A DNA stretch of 64,000 bases from Puccinia triticina (taxonomy: Eukaryota > Basidiomycota > Pucciniomycetes > Pucciniales > Pucciniaceae): NCBI RefSeq assembly GCF_026914185.1, contig NC_070574.1, forward strand, positions 2,294,501 through 2,358,500. Reading direction: 5' to 3'. The notes beneath the pieces are model-generated. The model saw only the letters and a program-made list of their open reading frames with translations, had not been told where the DNA came from and did no database searches. Within the stretch, counting starts at the first letter, position 1, and each line of letters starts with the position of its first letter. Position numbers and translations under genes: made by a program. This document shows positions 9,462 to 20,371 of this stretch, one piece after another.

Positions 9462-10338
9462 TAGAGATGGCACTTGGCACCCGCCGGCGGGTACCCGTCA
9501 CAATTCTGTACATAATTCTATGCGCCTGCAGGCACCCATGGCGGGTGCCAGGGGTTCTGTAAGGACTGGAAGTCCTTCACTGAGTGATCAGTGGAGCGGA
9601 GGGCCAAAGGCCTGAAGTTCTATGAAAAGAGTGTGTATTTTGAAGGAATGACAAGAAAGGGAAAAACATGGTGAAGTCCAGCTTGAGGAAAAAAGGAGAG
9701 AGGAGTCCTTCAAACGGGAGTACAAGATATATTGGGCAACAATATCATGTATAAGCATAAGTACATATGTGTCTAATGAGTTCAGTTTGAGTAAGTGTGA
9801 AACCTGAGTGAAACTCTTACAGTCTCCCCTCCTATAAAAAAAGGAAAAGAAATAAAAAACACAAGTTCAATGAGATAGAGAATTGAGTAGATTTCAGGAG
9901 GTAAGAGAGGAGGAAGGGAAGGGGAGAAAGGATTGAGGTTGATGGGGATGAGATTTACAGTGAGAGAAAGGGAAGGTAAGAAGATTTGAGAAGAGGTGAG
10001 TGTTGAGTAGGAGGAATGGGGTGAAGTTAGAGAGTGGATGAGAGCTGAGGATGAGGGAGAAAAGAAGAATGGTGTTGATTGGGAATTGGGAATGAGCAGA
10101 GTTGATGTTGGTTGAGAGTTGGAGTTGAGTTTGGATAAGTGGGTCGGGAAAAGAGTTTGAGTTGAGTTCAGATAAGTGGGTCGGGAAAGTTGTAAGTCAG
10201 TCAAATCTGGCGGTCAGTCACGCCGGTCCGTTTGGTTCAGATGTAACCAAGTTGTGGCAGAGTCCGGTTGCTGAAGCCATGATGAATTCATTTTGAGATG
10301 ATGCTCAATTGAACTTGAGGCATGTTGGAAAGGGGTTG
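9462..10338. other. Purine-rich spacer, no gene
   Basis: It starts with a GGCACCCGCCGGCGGGTACCC dyad near 9475 and then becomes strongly A/G-rich on the plus strand. The open frame on the other strand (9782-10204) is serine/threonine/proline low complexity from base composition only. Confidence 0.5.
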
Positions 10339-10343
10339 GAGTC

Positions 10344-10583
10344 TGTAGAGCGCAGAGGTGATAGATGTGATAGAAATAGGAAAAACTCCCCCAAGAGGAA
10401 AATAATATTGTGAGAGCAGTAAGGTATTTATAGTATATACAGCTATGTATTTGGGTTGGTGAGAAACTAAACCTAGAGACATACTAATACTATGTAAATA
10501 AATGTATGTAAATAGTATGTAAGTATGGAGTATGTAAATGAGAAATATGAAATAAACTATAAAGCCATAATCTTGCCACAACA
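10344..10583 (-). repeat. copia LTR (3' LTR of the minus-strand element)
   Basis: The plus strand begins TGTAGAGCGC and ends CCACAACA. It is the direct counterpart of 17934-18173 with the same length. The 3' position follows from the minus-strand gene order. Confidence 0.92.
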
Positions 10584-10594
10584 CTCCCCCCCTC
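10584..10594 (-). other. Polypurine tract of the copia element
   Basis: Read on the minus strand, GAGGGGGGGAG abuts the LTR start TGTTGTGGC. This is the expected plus-strand primer site for reverse transcription. Confidence 0.8.
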
Positions 10595-10915
10595 AACAAC
10601 CCCAAAAAGAAAGAAAACAAAGAACAAAGAGAATTAAGATGATAAAGAAGAATGGAAACTTTAACAACCAACAGTAGAAAGAAATCAGAATAGAAGAAAA
10701 TGACAACCAAACAGAGAAAAACAACACAAGGACTGAGAAAAATTGAAAGACAGGAACCACGGTGAAGTCTTGAAGTAGCCATAACCGTGAGATGGAAGAA
10801 TGCAGCCCGGTTGAAAACCTGTAGGACCATCAAAAATCCACAGAATAAAGCAAATTGGGTTAACTTCCGTTGAACCAATCATCACGCGGCATTTTTCTTG
10901 TCAATCAGGAGAATC

Positions 10916-11304
10916 AACAAAGGGTAGTTACGCTACGCGTAACGCGTAGATAACGGTAACGTAACGGAATTTTTGTTGTTATCTACGCGTTACGCGTAAC
11001 GGCGGTGCAATTACGTTATCGCACCACATTAAGCCAGTTTTTTTATGCTCGTTGCGTTATCCGGGCGCGCGGAGCCCCTGAGAACGGGCAAAAAAGGTGG
11101 CTAAAAAGCCTTAAACGGTCCGTTATTGCGTTATCCGGGGGATAACGCGATAACGGGCCTCAAAAATGAGGCCCGTTACATTACGCGCGGGGCCTAAAAT
11201 GGCCCCGTTACTAGTAAAGTAACGGGGGGGGGGGCGGATAACGGGGATAGTTACGTTACCAAAATTGCGCGGATAACGCAACGTAACGTAACTACCCTTT
11301 GTTG
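10916..11304. mobile_element. 389-bp MITE with 8-bp target duplication, inside copia
   Basis: The ends are inverted (AACAAAGGGTAGTTACG and CGTAACTACCCTTTGTTG) and the flanking GGAGAATC is repeated at 10908-10915 and 11305-11312. The interior is built of GCGTAACG-like words, with dyads throughout. An 8-bp duplication points to a hAT-type source. It interrupts the 3' non-coding part of the copia element, so it is younger. Confidence 0.88.
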
Positions 11305-11312
11305 GGAGAATC

Positions 11313-12159
11313 CAGAGGGAGACAAACAATCGCGGGGGGCGTATGATCATTGCAGCCAGCGCATACTTTCCCCCCAATACTTGCCAAGGTGTGAGACGGC
11401 GGCCTCAGCCCCGTCTGAGACAAAAATTCCGAGACCTTCCGCCAGCCAAGAGCCTTGGTGAAGATATTGGCCAGCTGATCGTTGGTGGAGATCCATTCAA
11501 GGCGTACTTTGTCCGTGTACAAGCTCATTGATGACGTGGAACTTGCGGTCGATGTGCCGATGTTCTTTTCTCGTCTCAGAGTCCCTTGCAATGTAGACTG
11601 CCGCCTTGTTGTCCGAACAGATGCGAGGAGGAAGGACTGGAAAGAACCCTGAAAGAAGTGACCTGATGAAACAAGAGTCTTTTGACGCGAAAGAAAGCGC
11701 CATGTACTTGGCCTGACACGTTGACCTTGCAACGCACAACTGTCTTTTCAAAGCCCATGAAATGGGAGCCCCCCAGACGTTGGTGATGAACCCATGTACA
11801 GAACACCAGCCTTTGCCTCCCCAATTTGCATCCACAAACGTCTTGATACAGTCTGACTTGTTGCCCGAAGCCTTGATTGGCAAAGAGAGGTTGGCAGTGA
11901 ATCTGATGTAGGATATGAGATTACTGAGGGTGTCCCAATGAGACTGATCAGGAGCCATCAAAAACCTAGCCAGGTAGTTAACCGCAAAAGACAGATCGGG
12001 TCAAGAACCCTGAGCCAAGTACAGGATACAGCCAATCCTGGACAAATAATCTCGGTCCATTTCTACAGAGGGGTTAGAAAACAGGTCCGAAGACGGGAGC
12101 GGCGACCTTGTCTTGATGTTGGAGGGGTCATAGCTCAGGATTTTCTTGATCAGCATTGG
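11313..12159 (-). pseudogene. copia RNase H region
   Basis: The frame from 11961 down contains FVDANWGG and CSDNKAAV, two of the acidic RNase H positions. The usual acidic residue in the central motif reads STCQAKYMAL, where glutamates are expected. The C-terminal piece (EWISTNDQLANIFTKAL) lies in a different frame near 11440-11520, so at least one frameshift separates it. The domain follows directly from the RT segment. Confidence 0.85.
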
Positions 12160-13452
12160 TTAATCCAGTGTGAAACCGCCATCCACCTCACAAACACAAA
12201 TGCCAACAATTCTAGACAGACGCTCATCCCATTTCAAGTCAAGAGCCGAGTCAAGCGCCTTCTTCAATTGATCCATCAACATCTGAGAGCTCACCGTGAA
12301 CAGTCCATCATCCACGTGGACCCAGAGGAAAGCCAAACCATCCAATCCCTTGTAGATGTAAATCAACTGGTCTTCAAGGTTGGGAAAGAAACCAATAGTT
12401 GCTAATTTGGTCTTCAAATGAAGCCACCAGCACCGACTCGCCTGTTTTGTTCCGTACAACGTCTTCTGGAGTTTGAGGACGCAGCCGGAAGAAACTTTGA
12501 CACCAGGCCGAGGTCAAATGTAGACATCATAGTCGATACCACTGTGAAGGAAAGCCGACTTTACATCAAAGGAAGCCACCGGCCACTTGAAGCGCAAAGC
12601 CATTGCCAAGAGCAGCCGAAGAGAAGGGAAAGTGGGTGTAGGCGCAAAGGTTTCTCCTATATTCACTCCATTGACTTGTTGGAATCCCTGCGCAACTATC
12701 CTTGCCTTGAACTTGACGATCTCCCCCTCCTGGTCCCGTTTGAGAGCAAAAACCCAACGACAGTTGAGGACTTCAAAGCTATCCAAGGCCAGAACTTCCT
12801 CCCAGACATTTAACAAGAGCATCATGTAGATTTTGGCATCACATGCCTTCATCCACTCAACGCTCAGTTCCGAGTTAATCGCCTGGTGATAAGTGGTGGG
12901 AGCATCTGACAAAAACGGCAATAAAGACACTGCCAAAGCAAGGGAGGCGTCCTGAATTTCAAATTCCCAAATCTGAGTGAAATCCCCTAGATGAAGTGCC
13001 TGTATGGAGTTCAAGACGGCATTCAGCGTTCCAGAGTTAGTCATTTGGGAGGGAAGATTGTCCTCATGAAAAATTACTGAGGCTCCAGTCTCAAGCTTTT
13101 TGGAGTTTGGATTCCAGAGGATCCATCCATGAGAGGTGTCCGAGGTTCCAACGTGAATGAGGGGGGATGACCGCGGCACGAACTGCTTGGTGTATTTAAT
13201 GTTATGGAGATAAGCTCGGCACCCAAAAACTTTGACCATGTCTAGCGAAGGTGTCTTGCCCATGCATAACTCATAGGGAGTCTTGACCGCATTGTCGTGC
13301 ACGATCCTGTTAAATATGAAGGCCTCCTGTTTGAATGCAAGAAACCAAAGTGAGTTTGGAAGCTTTGCATGAATCAAAAATGTTCTGGCCATGTCCAGGA
13401 GCGTCCGGTTGGTTCTCTCTACACTGCCATTTTGGTGGTGCTCGTAAGGTAC
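12160..13452 (-). pseudogene. copia integrase C-terminus and reverse transcriptase
   Basis: From 13452 down, the frame reads the integrase C-terminal region (VFGCRAYLH), then the RVT_2 reverse transcriptase: WVFALKRDQEGEIVKFKARI, QGFQQVNG, and the active-site box as WVHVDDGLF. In-frame stops are at 12514-12516 (TGA) and 12160-12162 (TAA). The reading frame is otherwise continuous across both stops, so these are point mutations. Confidence 0.9.
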
Positions 13453-14383
13453 CTACAATTTGTGCCAAATCTCATGCTTCTTCAGGTAGTTGTTGAACTT
13501 GTTGAAGGTGAACTCTCCGCCGCAATCCGACCTAATACAGAGTAAATCATGAGAACAGTGCTTCTTGAAATTCTCGGTCCAGGACATAACCTCCTTCGCC
13601 GCCAAATCCTTTGACTTCAAACCAAAAACCGACATCATCCAAGAAAAAATATTGTGGACAACAAGTCCATATGTGCTACCATCTAAAGCAGCCGGAAATG
13701 GTCCAACCAAGTCTACTGAAACTATGGAACCAGGCTTGTCCGCAATCTGTCGGGTCGGCGACTTCACCGCAGAATGGGTCCTTTTCCCAAGGGAACGCAA
13801 ATTGCACTTCTTTGACGGCTGACTGATGGGCTTGTCAGGCAGCCCTAAGACTGCGTTGTTTGTGATGGACTTATTAAAGGTTTGCATTGCTAAATGACCC
13901 AGGCGGGCATGCCAGGTATGAGAGGACAGAGAAGACAAAATTGGACTGGAGTGGCGAGTATCAGAGGCGCAAGAAACAGAGGAATTTGGGGCAGTGGTTG
14001 AAATATACCACCAATAGTTATCCAGATATGACAGGAATCGCCGACCACTTTGACTGAAAGTGAAAGATCCGTTTGAGAAACCAACCGAGCCGTCCCACTT
14101 GTCGAAGAAACCAACCGATAAGACCATGCCACGAACATGCTTGCATAGGAGAACGTTGCTGAGGAGTAGGGTACCGTGAGCAGTTGGAATCTTGGCATCT
14201 CCAATTCCGTCTACGGGAATGCATTCTTCAGATGCAACACGGAGTCAAATATTAGCCGGTCGCAGGGAAATGAAGAACTAACTGCGACGTTACATGATTA
14301 GTTGCTCCCGTATCGCAGAGTACGTCTCCTGCGTTTTCCGGATTGGCCGAGACGGACGCCAGGGTTCCATCAGAGACTACTAA
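13453..14383 (-). pseudogene. copia protease and integrase core
   Basis: Protease: CDTGATNHVT near 14285-14317 gives the aspartate motif DTG. Pre-integrase zinc region: HARLGHLA is followed by KKCNLRSLGK, where the second Cys of the usual CxxC is replaced. Integrase core: SVDLVGPF and RSDCGGEF supply the first two acidic residues. A TAG at 13453-13455 then interrupts the frame just before VPYEHHQNG, which continues in the same register. A frameshift near 14220-14260 separates protease from integrase. Confidence 0.88.
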
Positions 14384-15289
14384 TCAAGTTGATAAGACTG
14401 AGGACTTCTTCGGTTGCCATCCTGGGTTTTGCCTCCGGGGATCTTCGAGTGGTGGTAGCCCCTTCTTGACCCTGGGGCAGTCCTGCGCCCAATGGCCCCA
14501 ATCCCAACAAACATTGCAGGGAAACTCAGCCGTTAGATACTTCTTTCCCCAATAGTCAGGTTTGTGTTCCTTCTGAGCCAACAAAGATTGACCGCCGCCA
14601 CGACCTCTTGAGCCTCTCGAAGCAAAACCGCCACGGCCTCTTCCTCCTCTCGAGGACCCAGTCCCTCTCTGAGATGACATTCCCATCAACGACGACGACA
14701 ATCCCGCCTGATGAAGCCTTGACGCCATGTTGAGAATCTCGGTCAACTCAATGACAAGGTTGGGCATAATCGCTGATTGAGAGTCAATTGTGTTGGTTAG
14801 CGCCTGACTGTATCGTTTGAGGCTGGTGTGGAAAGAAAGGGACAACAACTTATCTGTTGTCAACCCTCCCAGTTGCTTCTCCAAGTCAAGCCAGCTCCTC
14901 TTTAAAGACTCATAGCTGGCAGCAGGTGAATCTGAGGCATCCGGGGCTAGCGTGATGTCAGACCATCGACTGATGAGAAGCGACCAAGAGGGGTTTGCAA
15001 ATCTCTTCTCCAGAGAAATCCAAGCCCCGTGCGCATTCATACCGTTGAGCGATGAGCGCAGCGCCGGATCAATTGAGGCCTTGATGACCGCAAGAACTCC
15101 ACAAGAAACGTCCGGGTTTTCTTTGTATTGGTCCATTTTGAAGTAATCGAGTCTCTTGGTGACCGTGTCCACCAAGTCCTTGACCGACGCCGCCCAGTGT
15201 GGATAGTTCAATCCGTTGAGAGCTAGGGAGGGTTGAACATCCTTTCCGAGTTGTTGCCACTTAAGTTGATTATGATGAGATGAATCATC
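14384..15289 (-). pseudogene. copia Gag with zinc knuckle
   Basis: The protein has the copia Gag core (LNYPHWAASVKDLVDTV near its start), an RGG-like Arg/Gly tract and a CCHC zinc knuckle CNVCWDWGHWAQDC. A TGA at 14384-14386 separates it from the protease in the same frame. The open frame has no ATG near its start. At 15290-15391 the minus strand shows a possible 102-bp intron (GTGAGT...CTCAG), whose two boundaries are copies of a 45-bp direct repeat. A further upstream frame (15538-15834) may be the Gag N-terminus. Confidence 0.8.
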
Positions 15290-15537
15290 CTGAGACAGCA
15301 GAACACAAGATGAAGGAGTTCGTGGAAGGATGAGTTCATTTCATATAGAGAAGGAAAAGAAACAGAAAAAGGAAAGAGGAGAATAACTCACCTGAGACAG
15401 CAGAACACAAGATGAAGGAGTTCGTGGAAGGATGAGGAAAGAGCCTTCCACGTCTCTGCTGCCTCAGTTGACTACACTACAAGATGTCACAGAATGTGAA
15501 ATGAGAGAGAAAGGTTGGGAGCACATAAGGAGAAAAC

Positions 15538-15834
15538 TCAACAACAACCATGTAGCACACAACACCTCAACAGATTATTGACGGTGGCCGATTGAGAGAC
15601 TGAAAGATTTTTGATGAGTAGTAGCTGGAGCATGTTGCCATCGAAGTTTGACAAGCCATTTTGGATGATCTCCTGATTCAGCATTGCCGTGAAGTCGGGT
15701 TCTGGAATCATTTCTTGTTGGGGAGGATCTGGGCGGGACTGGTTGTGTTCTGCCTCTTCTTGTTTGTCGAAAGGATTGACTTGGACTCGGGCCTTACCTT
15801 TCAAAGGACCGACAGAAGGTTTGTTGGAGGTCAA
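15538..15834 (-). pseudogene. Possible N-terminal Gag segment of copia
   Basis: This about 98-codon frame, rich in Gln, Asn and Pro, lies just upstream of Gag on the same strand. It has no ATG at its start and no recognised domain. It is assigned to Gag only by position. Confidence 0.35.
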
Positions 15835-16115
15835 GGGGCTGTTTGAGGGTCGTCCCGTTGGAGAACTCTGAGGATAAAGACCGGGTAGAAATGGGTTTCA
15901 AGATTCCTTGTGTTCCAACATGTCCGATGAGGAACTCTGGCCGGTGCTGGGCCGGCAGCAATTGGAGGAGGGGAATAAGAAATGAGAATCTGAGATGTGT
16001 GTGCCCTTGGGGGTGGTTGGCCGTGAATGGGCGCGGTGATCAGTTGTGTAAGCGTGGGGGGGGATGATTTTCTGACGGCTTGGAGTTGCGCGTCGGCGGT
16101 TTTTGTTTGAGGAGG

Positions 16116-17028
16116 CACTGCAAGAAAAACTCTAGAAACTGCTTGCAGTTGAGATGCAGCAAGCTTCAATCAAAGATTGTCTCAAGCTGGAGTCAAGCAC
16201 CCAAATTCTGTGCTGGCACACCTTCACTGTGTACCTTGTTCAGCATTTCAATGTTGAACATGCTGTAGTGCTCATGCAGTAGGCTGAGGCAAATGAGCAT
16301 CCCCCTGAGCACCCTTTTATTTTCTTCTATTAAACACTCCATGTGCCATTGAATTCAGCCAGAATAACATAAATAGGGTATGTACACATGAAAGGGATAT
16401 GTACAGATGAAAGAAATATGTACGCATGAAAGGGCAATGTGAGAAGGTGTCTAAACACATAAAAGGGATATGTACACATGATGAAAGGGGTATGTATGCA
16501 TGAAAGGGGTATTCATGCATGAAAGGGGTACGTGCAGTAAGAGGTATTTGCACATGAAAGGGATATGTAAACATCAAAGGGGTATGTAAACCTGAATGAT
16601 GAAAGGGGTATTGAAAGGGATGTAAAAAACTCAAAGGGGACATGTAAACATGAATGGGTCATGAACACATGATGAAAGGGGTATGTACACATTGTGAAAG
16701 GGATACATGCACATGAAAGGGATATACACACATGAAAGGGGTATGTGCACATAAAGGGCTATGTACACATTATGAAAGGTGAATGCATACAAAAGGGATA
16801 TGTGCACATGAAAGGGGTATGTGCAAATGAAAGGGGAATTTTCACATGAAAGGGGAATTTGCACAGGTATCAACTCCTGTACTCAGTTTTTTGTACCTTA
16901 GACTCACTCTTGCATAAATTAGGCAATGTGCATGGAATCAACCAGTGCTTGATTCATGCATGAGGCATAGCTTGCCTTGAGCTCTTGCATCTCAACTGCA
17001 AGCAGTTTCTAGAGTTTTTCTTGCAGTG
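16116..17028. mobile_element. CACTG-ended (CACTA-like) non-autonomous element
   Basis: Terminal inverted repeats of about 43 bp begin CACTGCAAGAAAAACTC; the right end is the complement ending CAGTG at 17028. The 3-bp sequence AGG is repeated at 16113-16115 and 17029-17031. CACT termini plus a 3-bp duplication are the CACTA/EnSpm pattern. The interior holds only a minisatellite. Related right ends lie at about 53226-53262 and 56597-56635. Confidence 0.88.
16370..16870. repeat. Minisatellite of ACATGAAAGGGGTATGT-type units
   Basis: About twenty-five degenerate copies of an about 20-bp unit (CATGAAAGGGGTATGTACA) fill the CACTG element. Apparent proteins on the minus strand (repeats of YPFHV and IPLS) are translations of this array. 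Confidence 0.85.
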
Positions 17029-17031
17029 AGG

Positions 17032-17933
17032 GAGCTGGGGATACTGCCAGCGGGGTTGTGATCTAAACCAGAAAGCTGGAGGAGATCGGCGTTGCGGGGA
17101 TAATGAGCTTAAAAGACGTGGGATTCTCAGGATACAGGCAGAAGGCGCCAAGACTTATAACTTTGAATTTTGATGGAGAACTGAATTTTACGGTTCAGAG
17201 TGGGTCCATGCCGCTCCAAAGCCTGAGTTCCAACTGAACTCAAACCTTGGAGTTGGTGACATGTAGCAGGCATCTCATCACAACCTAGCGCGCACGCGCG
17301 CGCTACAACAAACAAAACAGCAGAAACAAAACAAAACAAAATGAAACAAGACAAAAAACAACCATCCTCATCCAAAACCTAACCAATATGCGCATATAAG
17401 AAAAGAAAATAACAAACATGATGAAAGAGAAACTGACAGGAAAACAGAACCATGAAAACAGAAACAAAAGAAAAGAAAGGAAAAGAAAACCTGAAACGCC
17501 TTGAGGAAGCGCGCCACGCCGCGCCATTGAAACTGAGAAAGCCTGGAAGTTTGAGAGCATGAGGCCTTGATGTCTTGAACCTTGACGTCCTCCGGCGCGT
17601 GCCACGCGCAATAAAATCTTGATCCCTCCGCGTGTACCAAACTGTCCACCACACCGATGAATCTTCTTCTGCTTGTTTGGTTTTGGTGGGAGTTACTTGC
17701 GTGGTGAAGTCCGCGTTATAGTTGGCAGGCGTTTGGAACAAGTATGAACCATAAAGATGTTTTCTTAAGATATCAATATAGAAATTGAAAAATCTTAACT
17801 GAAAATGGGGATATCAAGGCTTGAGCTTGAAAGATCCCGGGCTTGAGAGTGCGGATATCAGTTGAAGTCTGAAAGATCCAAATCCTAATCTATCTTTGCC
17901 ATGCTCCGCTGGTGACAGCACGGGCTCATAACC
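17032..17933 (-). other. copia 5' untranslated leader
   Basis: Between the CACTG insertion and the 5' LTR there is no recognisable coding domain. A GCGCACGCGCGCGC tract is at 17289-17302, followed by A-rich sequence. The frame at 17379-17741 lacks an ATG and a domain. Confidence 0.5.
17913..17933 (-). other. Primer-binding site, half-tRNA-Met type
   Basis: Immediately inside the 5' LTR the minus strand reads GGTTATGAGCCCGTGCTG. Its complement, GGGCTCATAACC, looks like the anticodon loop region of an elongator tRNA-Met and not the 3' CCA end. The second copia element (55602) has the related GGTCATGAGCCCCTGAC at the same place. Priming by a tRNA half cleaved in the anticodon loop is known for Drosophila copia; here it is inference. 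Confidence 0.6.
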
Positions 17934-18173
17934 TGTAGAGCGCAGAGGTGATAGATGTGATATAAATAGGAAAAACTCCCCCAAGGGGAAAATAATATTG
18001 CGAGAGCAGTAAGGTATTTATAGTATATACAACTATGTATTTGGGTTGCTGAGAAACTAAACCTAGAGACATACTAATACTATGTAAATAAATGTATGTA
18101 AATAGTATTTAAGTATGGAGTATGTAAATGAGAAATATGAAATAAACCATAAAGCCATAATCTTGCCACAACA
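17934..18173 (-). repeat. copia LTR (5' LTR of the minus-strand element)
   Basis: 240 bp, TGTAGAGCGC to CCACAACA on the plus strand, about seven differences from the other LTR. The target duplication GAGTC follows at 18174-18178. Confidence 0.92.
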
Positions 18174-18178
18174 GAGTC

Positions 18179-19750
18179 AACTTGGAACCAACTTTAACTT
18201 GACTCTATGTTTTATTGGAACTATTTTATAACACATTTGAAACTGCAATGCAAAGCAATATCAAATACTTGGCAGAAACAAGGGATTTTCCACGGGAATC
18301 ATAAATTTCAATTTATCATGTGTTTATCATAAATTTCAAAAAGCTTTATATCTGTTAGTGTGTCAAAAAAACATGCACATGTAAATTTGTGTGACACATT
18401 CTTCAGTTGCTGAAGTTTTTGCAACATAGTTCAAGTTAAGGGACAAGTACAGGGGGACAAACCTTGGATTGACCAGGACTTGGGTATGACTTTATAAAAT
18501 CTCCCTAAAATTATTTTTGTACATATTTCTGAAAATTACATACAATTTGTGAAGGTTTCATCTAAGCCCTTGGTGCTGCATGCGCACTCAGCTTGGCATC
18601 ACTTGGCAAAGTGATGAAAAATTTGACATACTAGCACTAAGCACGCATATGTAAATTTATCTAAGTTTATTAAAACCACAGTTTCACCAAAAAAAAAATT
18701 CAAGGGTTTCCCCTATAGACATGCAGTAACAAAAAAAAAAGATACATGCTATAAACAAACAAAAAATACAAATTATAAAAGAAAGTATTTACAAGAAGTC
18801 CCAAAGATTTAATGAACTCCCAGCCTGTGACATGCCACAGGTGAAAAGAGACCGGAGTTAACCCACTCAGCCTGGCACAAGTGTGAGAAGCAAAAGTTGG
18901 GGCTGTGAGGCCATCAACCCGCGCAAGTGCAACGGGGGATGCCCTGAAGGACATCTGCCACTGCTTTGTGGCCGTTTTATATAGCCTTGTCAGCCCCCCC
19001 CCCCCCTCACAACTCGACCATACTCACTGTTGCCAAGCACACAACTCATCAACCTGCCGACCAGCCACATCCATCAACCCCTCCGTTTCAGCCCGCAAGA
19101 AATCCCACGCCAAGGACAGCCACATACCCGCAAGTTCAATCTGGCTGTATTTGTTGCCTCTGATTATACACCCCCTCCCCCTTTTTGCTGGCTTGGTGAT
19201 CACCATCATACACACTTTCTTCCCCTCCACCCATGCCCAGCTCCGGGAGACCACCAAGTGGGGCTGGTCCGAACACCATGTTGGGCTGAATACTTCCAAC
19301 CCTCCTCCATGTGCTTGCAAGAGCCGCCCAAATTCCACCTCCAGTCTCCTCGCCGCCGTCGGATCATAGCAGTTCTGGGCCAAAAGGCGCCTCGTCGGCA
19401 GTGCGGTCAAAGATAGGCAGTGCGAGGTGGTCGATTCTGTCGACAATGGGCTTGCCGGGCCGGCTGTTCGGCCTCAACTAACGCTCACTTGCCAACTCCG
19501 TGCCCTCCTTTGATTAGCAATACATCTCCAGCCCCGGCCTTGCCAGCTCTCTGCGCCACGGCCAGACTAAAACCCTGCGCTACTACCCCTGTAAGGCCAG
19601 CGTTGAGCACGCCTTCAAACTTGCTCTCTCCCACAAACTCAGCGAGAAGAAACAGCTTGACCGCTCCTTGACAACGGAAAATCGAGCTGACTGCTGAACC
19701 AGCTAGACAGCTTAGTGGCGGACAACTGCCATCCGCGAGACCGTGCGCTG
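18179..19750. other. Spacer before the acyltransferase remnant
   Basis: 18179-18960 is AT-rich without coding signal. 18960-19750 is C-rich, with open frames on both strands but no recognised domain. It may contain unrecognised 5' parts of the acyltransferase pseudogene that follows. Confidence 0.45.
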
Positions 19751-20371
19751 GACAAAGTTGGCCTGCTCATCCTCCCGGAGGGCACGCTGGTGAAGGTGAT
19801 GACGCGGGCAGCCAGTGCAAGCATTAAGGTCAAATCTATCATTGTGAGTTTGTCTCTGACCACACTCTTCCTTTGAAACCGGGCGCTGATCCTGGCTTGT
19901 GCCAGTGGGGGGCGAAGGACGATTTGAAACACTCCTTGCCGCCTCAGTTGACTGGCCCGCTGTTCTGTCTGCATGCGCTGAGCCAAAAGGTGCCAAATCT
20001 GCAGCTCGCTGACCTGACCATTGGCTACCCAGGCATCCATCCAGACGGGTACGTTCCCAGAAGCCATTCCAAGCTCCAGCCAATCTTTGGGCATGGCCAC
20101 CCGCCGCCAAAGGTGCACATTCACATCAAGATCATCCCCGTCGCTGCCATCTCCATCGAACTCCTGCCCTCCTTCTCCCCAGACCCAGCAATAGCGGGGA
20201 AGAGAAGAAGATGGGCAGGGCCCACCCATCCTCCAAGGAGAACACCCGGTTTGATCAATGGCTGCGCGCCCGATGGATTGATAAGGACTGGCTGCTGACC
20301 GGATTCTATGCCCTTGGAGCCTTTGATAATCCCTCCCTTGCCTCAGCCAACAACCTGCCCTCCTCCGACTG
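19751..20371 (+). pseudogene. Acyltransferase (lysophospholipid/CST26-like) C-terminal remnant
   Basis: The plus strand reads GLLILPEGTLV (the acyltransferase motif PEGT), then after a frame change TGPLFCLHALSQKVPNLQLA and DLTIGYPGIHPDGY. After a second frame change near 20190-20215 it reads FDQWLRARWIDKDWLLTGFY, ending at a TGA at 20369. These are the C-terminal hallmarks of the membrane lysophospholipid acyltransferase family that includes fungal Cst26. The HxxxxD motif and membrane segments are not found, and two frameshifts make it non-functional. It lies upstream of a same-strand Helitron 3' end (21442) and may have been captured. Confidence 0.75.

Larger units (their letters stand above)
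10344..18173 (-). mobile_element. Full-length Ty1/copia retrotransposon, degraded
   Basis: Two 240-bp LTRs (10344-10583 and 17934-18173) flank a gag-protease-integrase-RT-RNase H order read on the minus strand, which is the copia order. The 5-bp duplication GAGTC is present at 10339-10343 and 18174-18178. I count about seven differences between the LTRs, near 97% identity. The coding frames carry several stops and frameshifts, so it cannot encode a working polyprotein. Nested within it are an 8-bp-TSD MITE (10916-11304) and a CACTG-ended element (16116-17028). Confidence 0.93.

Noticed and set aside
9782..10204. Ser/Thr/Pro-rich 140-codon minus frame
   Set aside because: Arises from a purine-rich plus strand; no conserved element or start context.
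10288..10878. 196-codon minus-strand membrane protein
   Set aside because: It runs across the copia LTR, its polypurine tract and 3' leader; not an independent gene.
16317..16873. Repeats of YPFHV/IPLS as a repetitive protein
   Set aside because: Product of a minisatellite inside a CACTG element, with no start or conserved flank.
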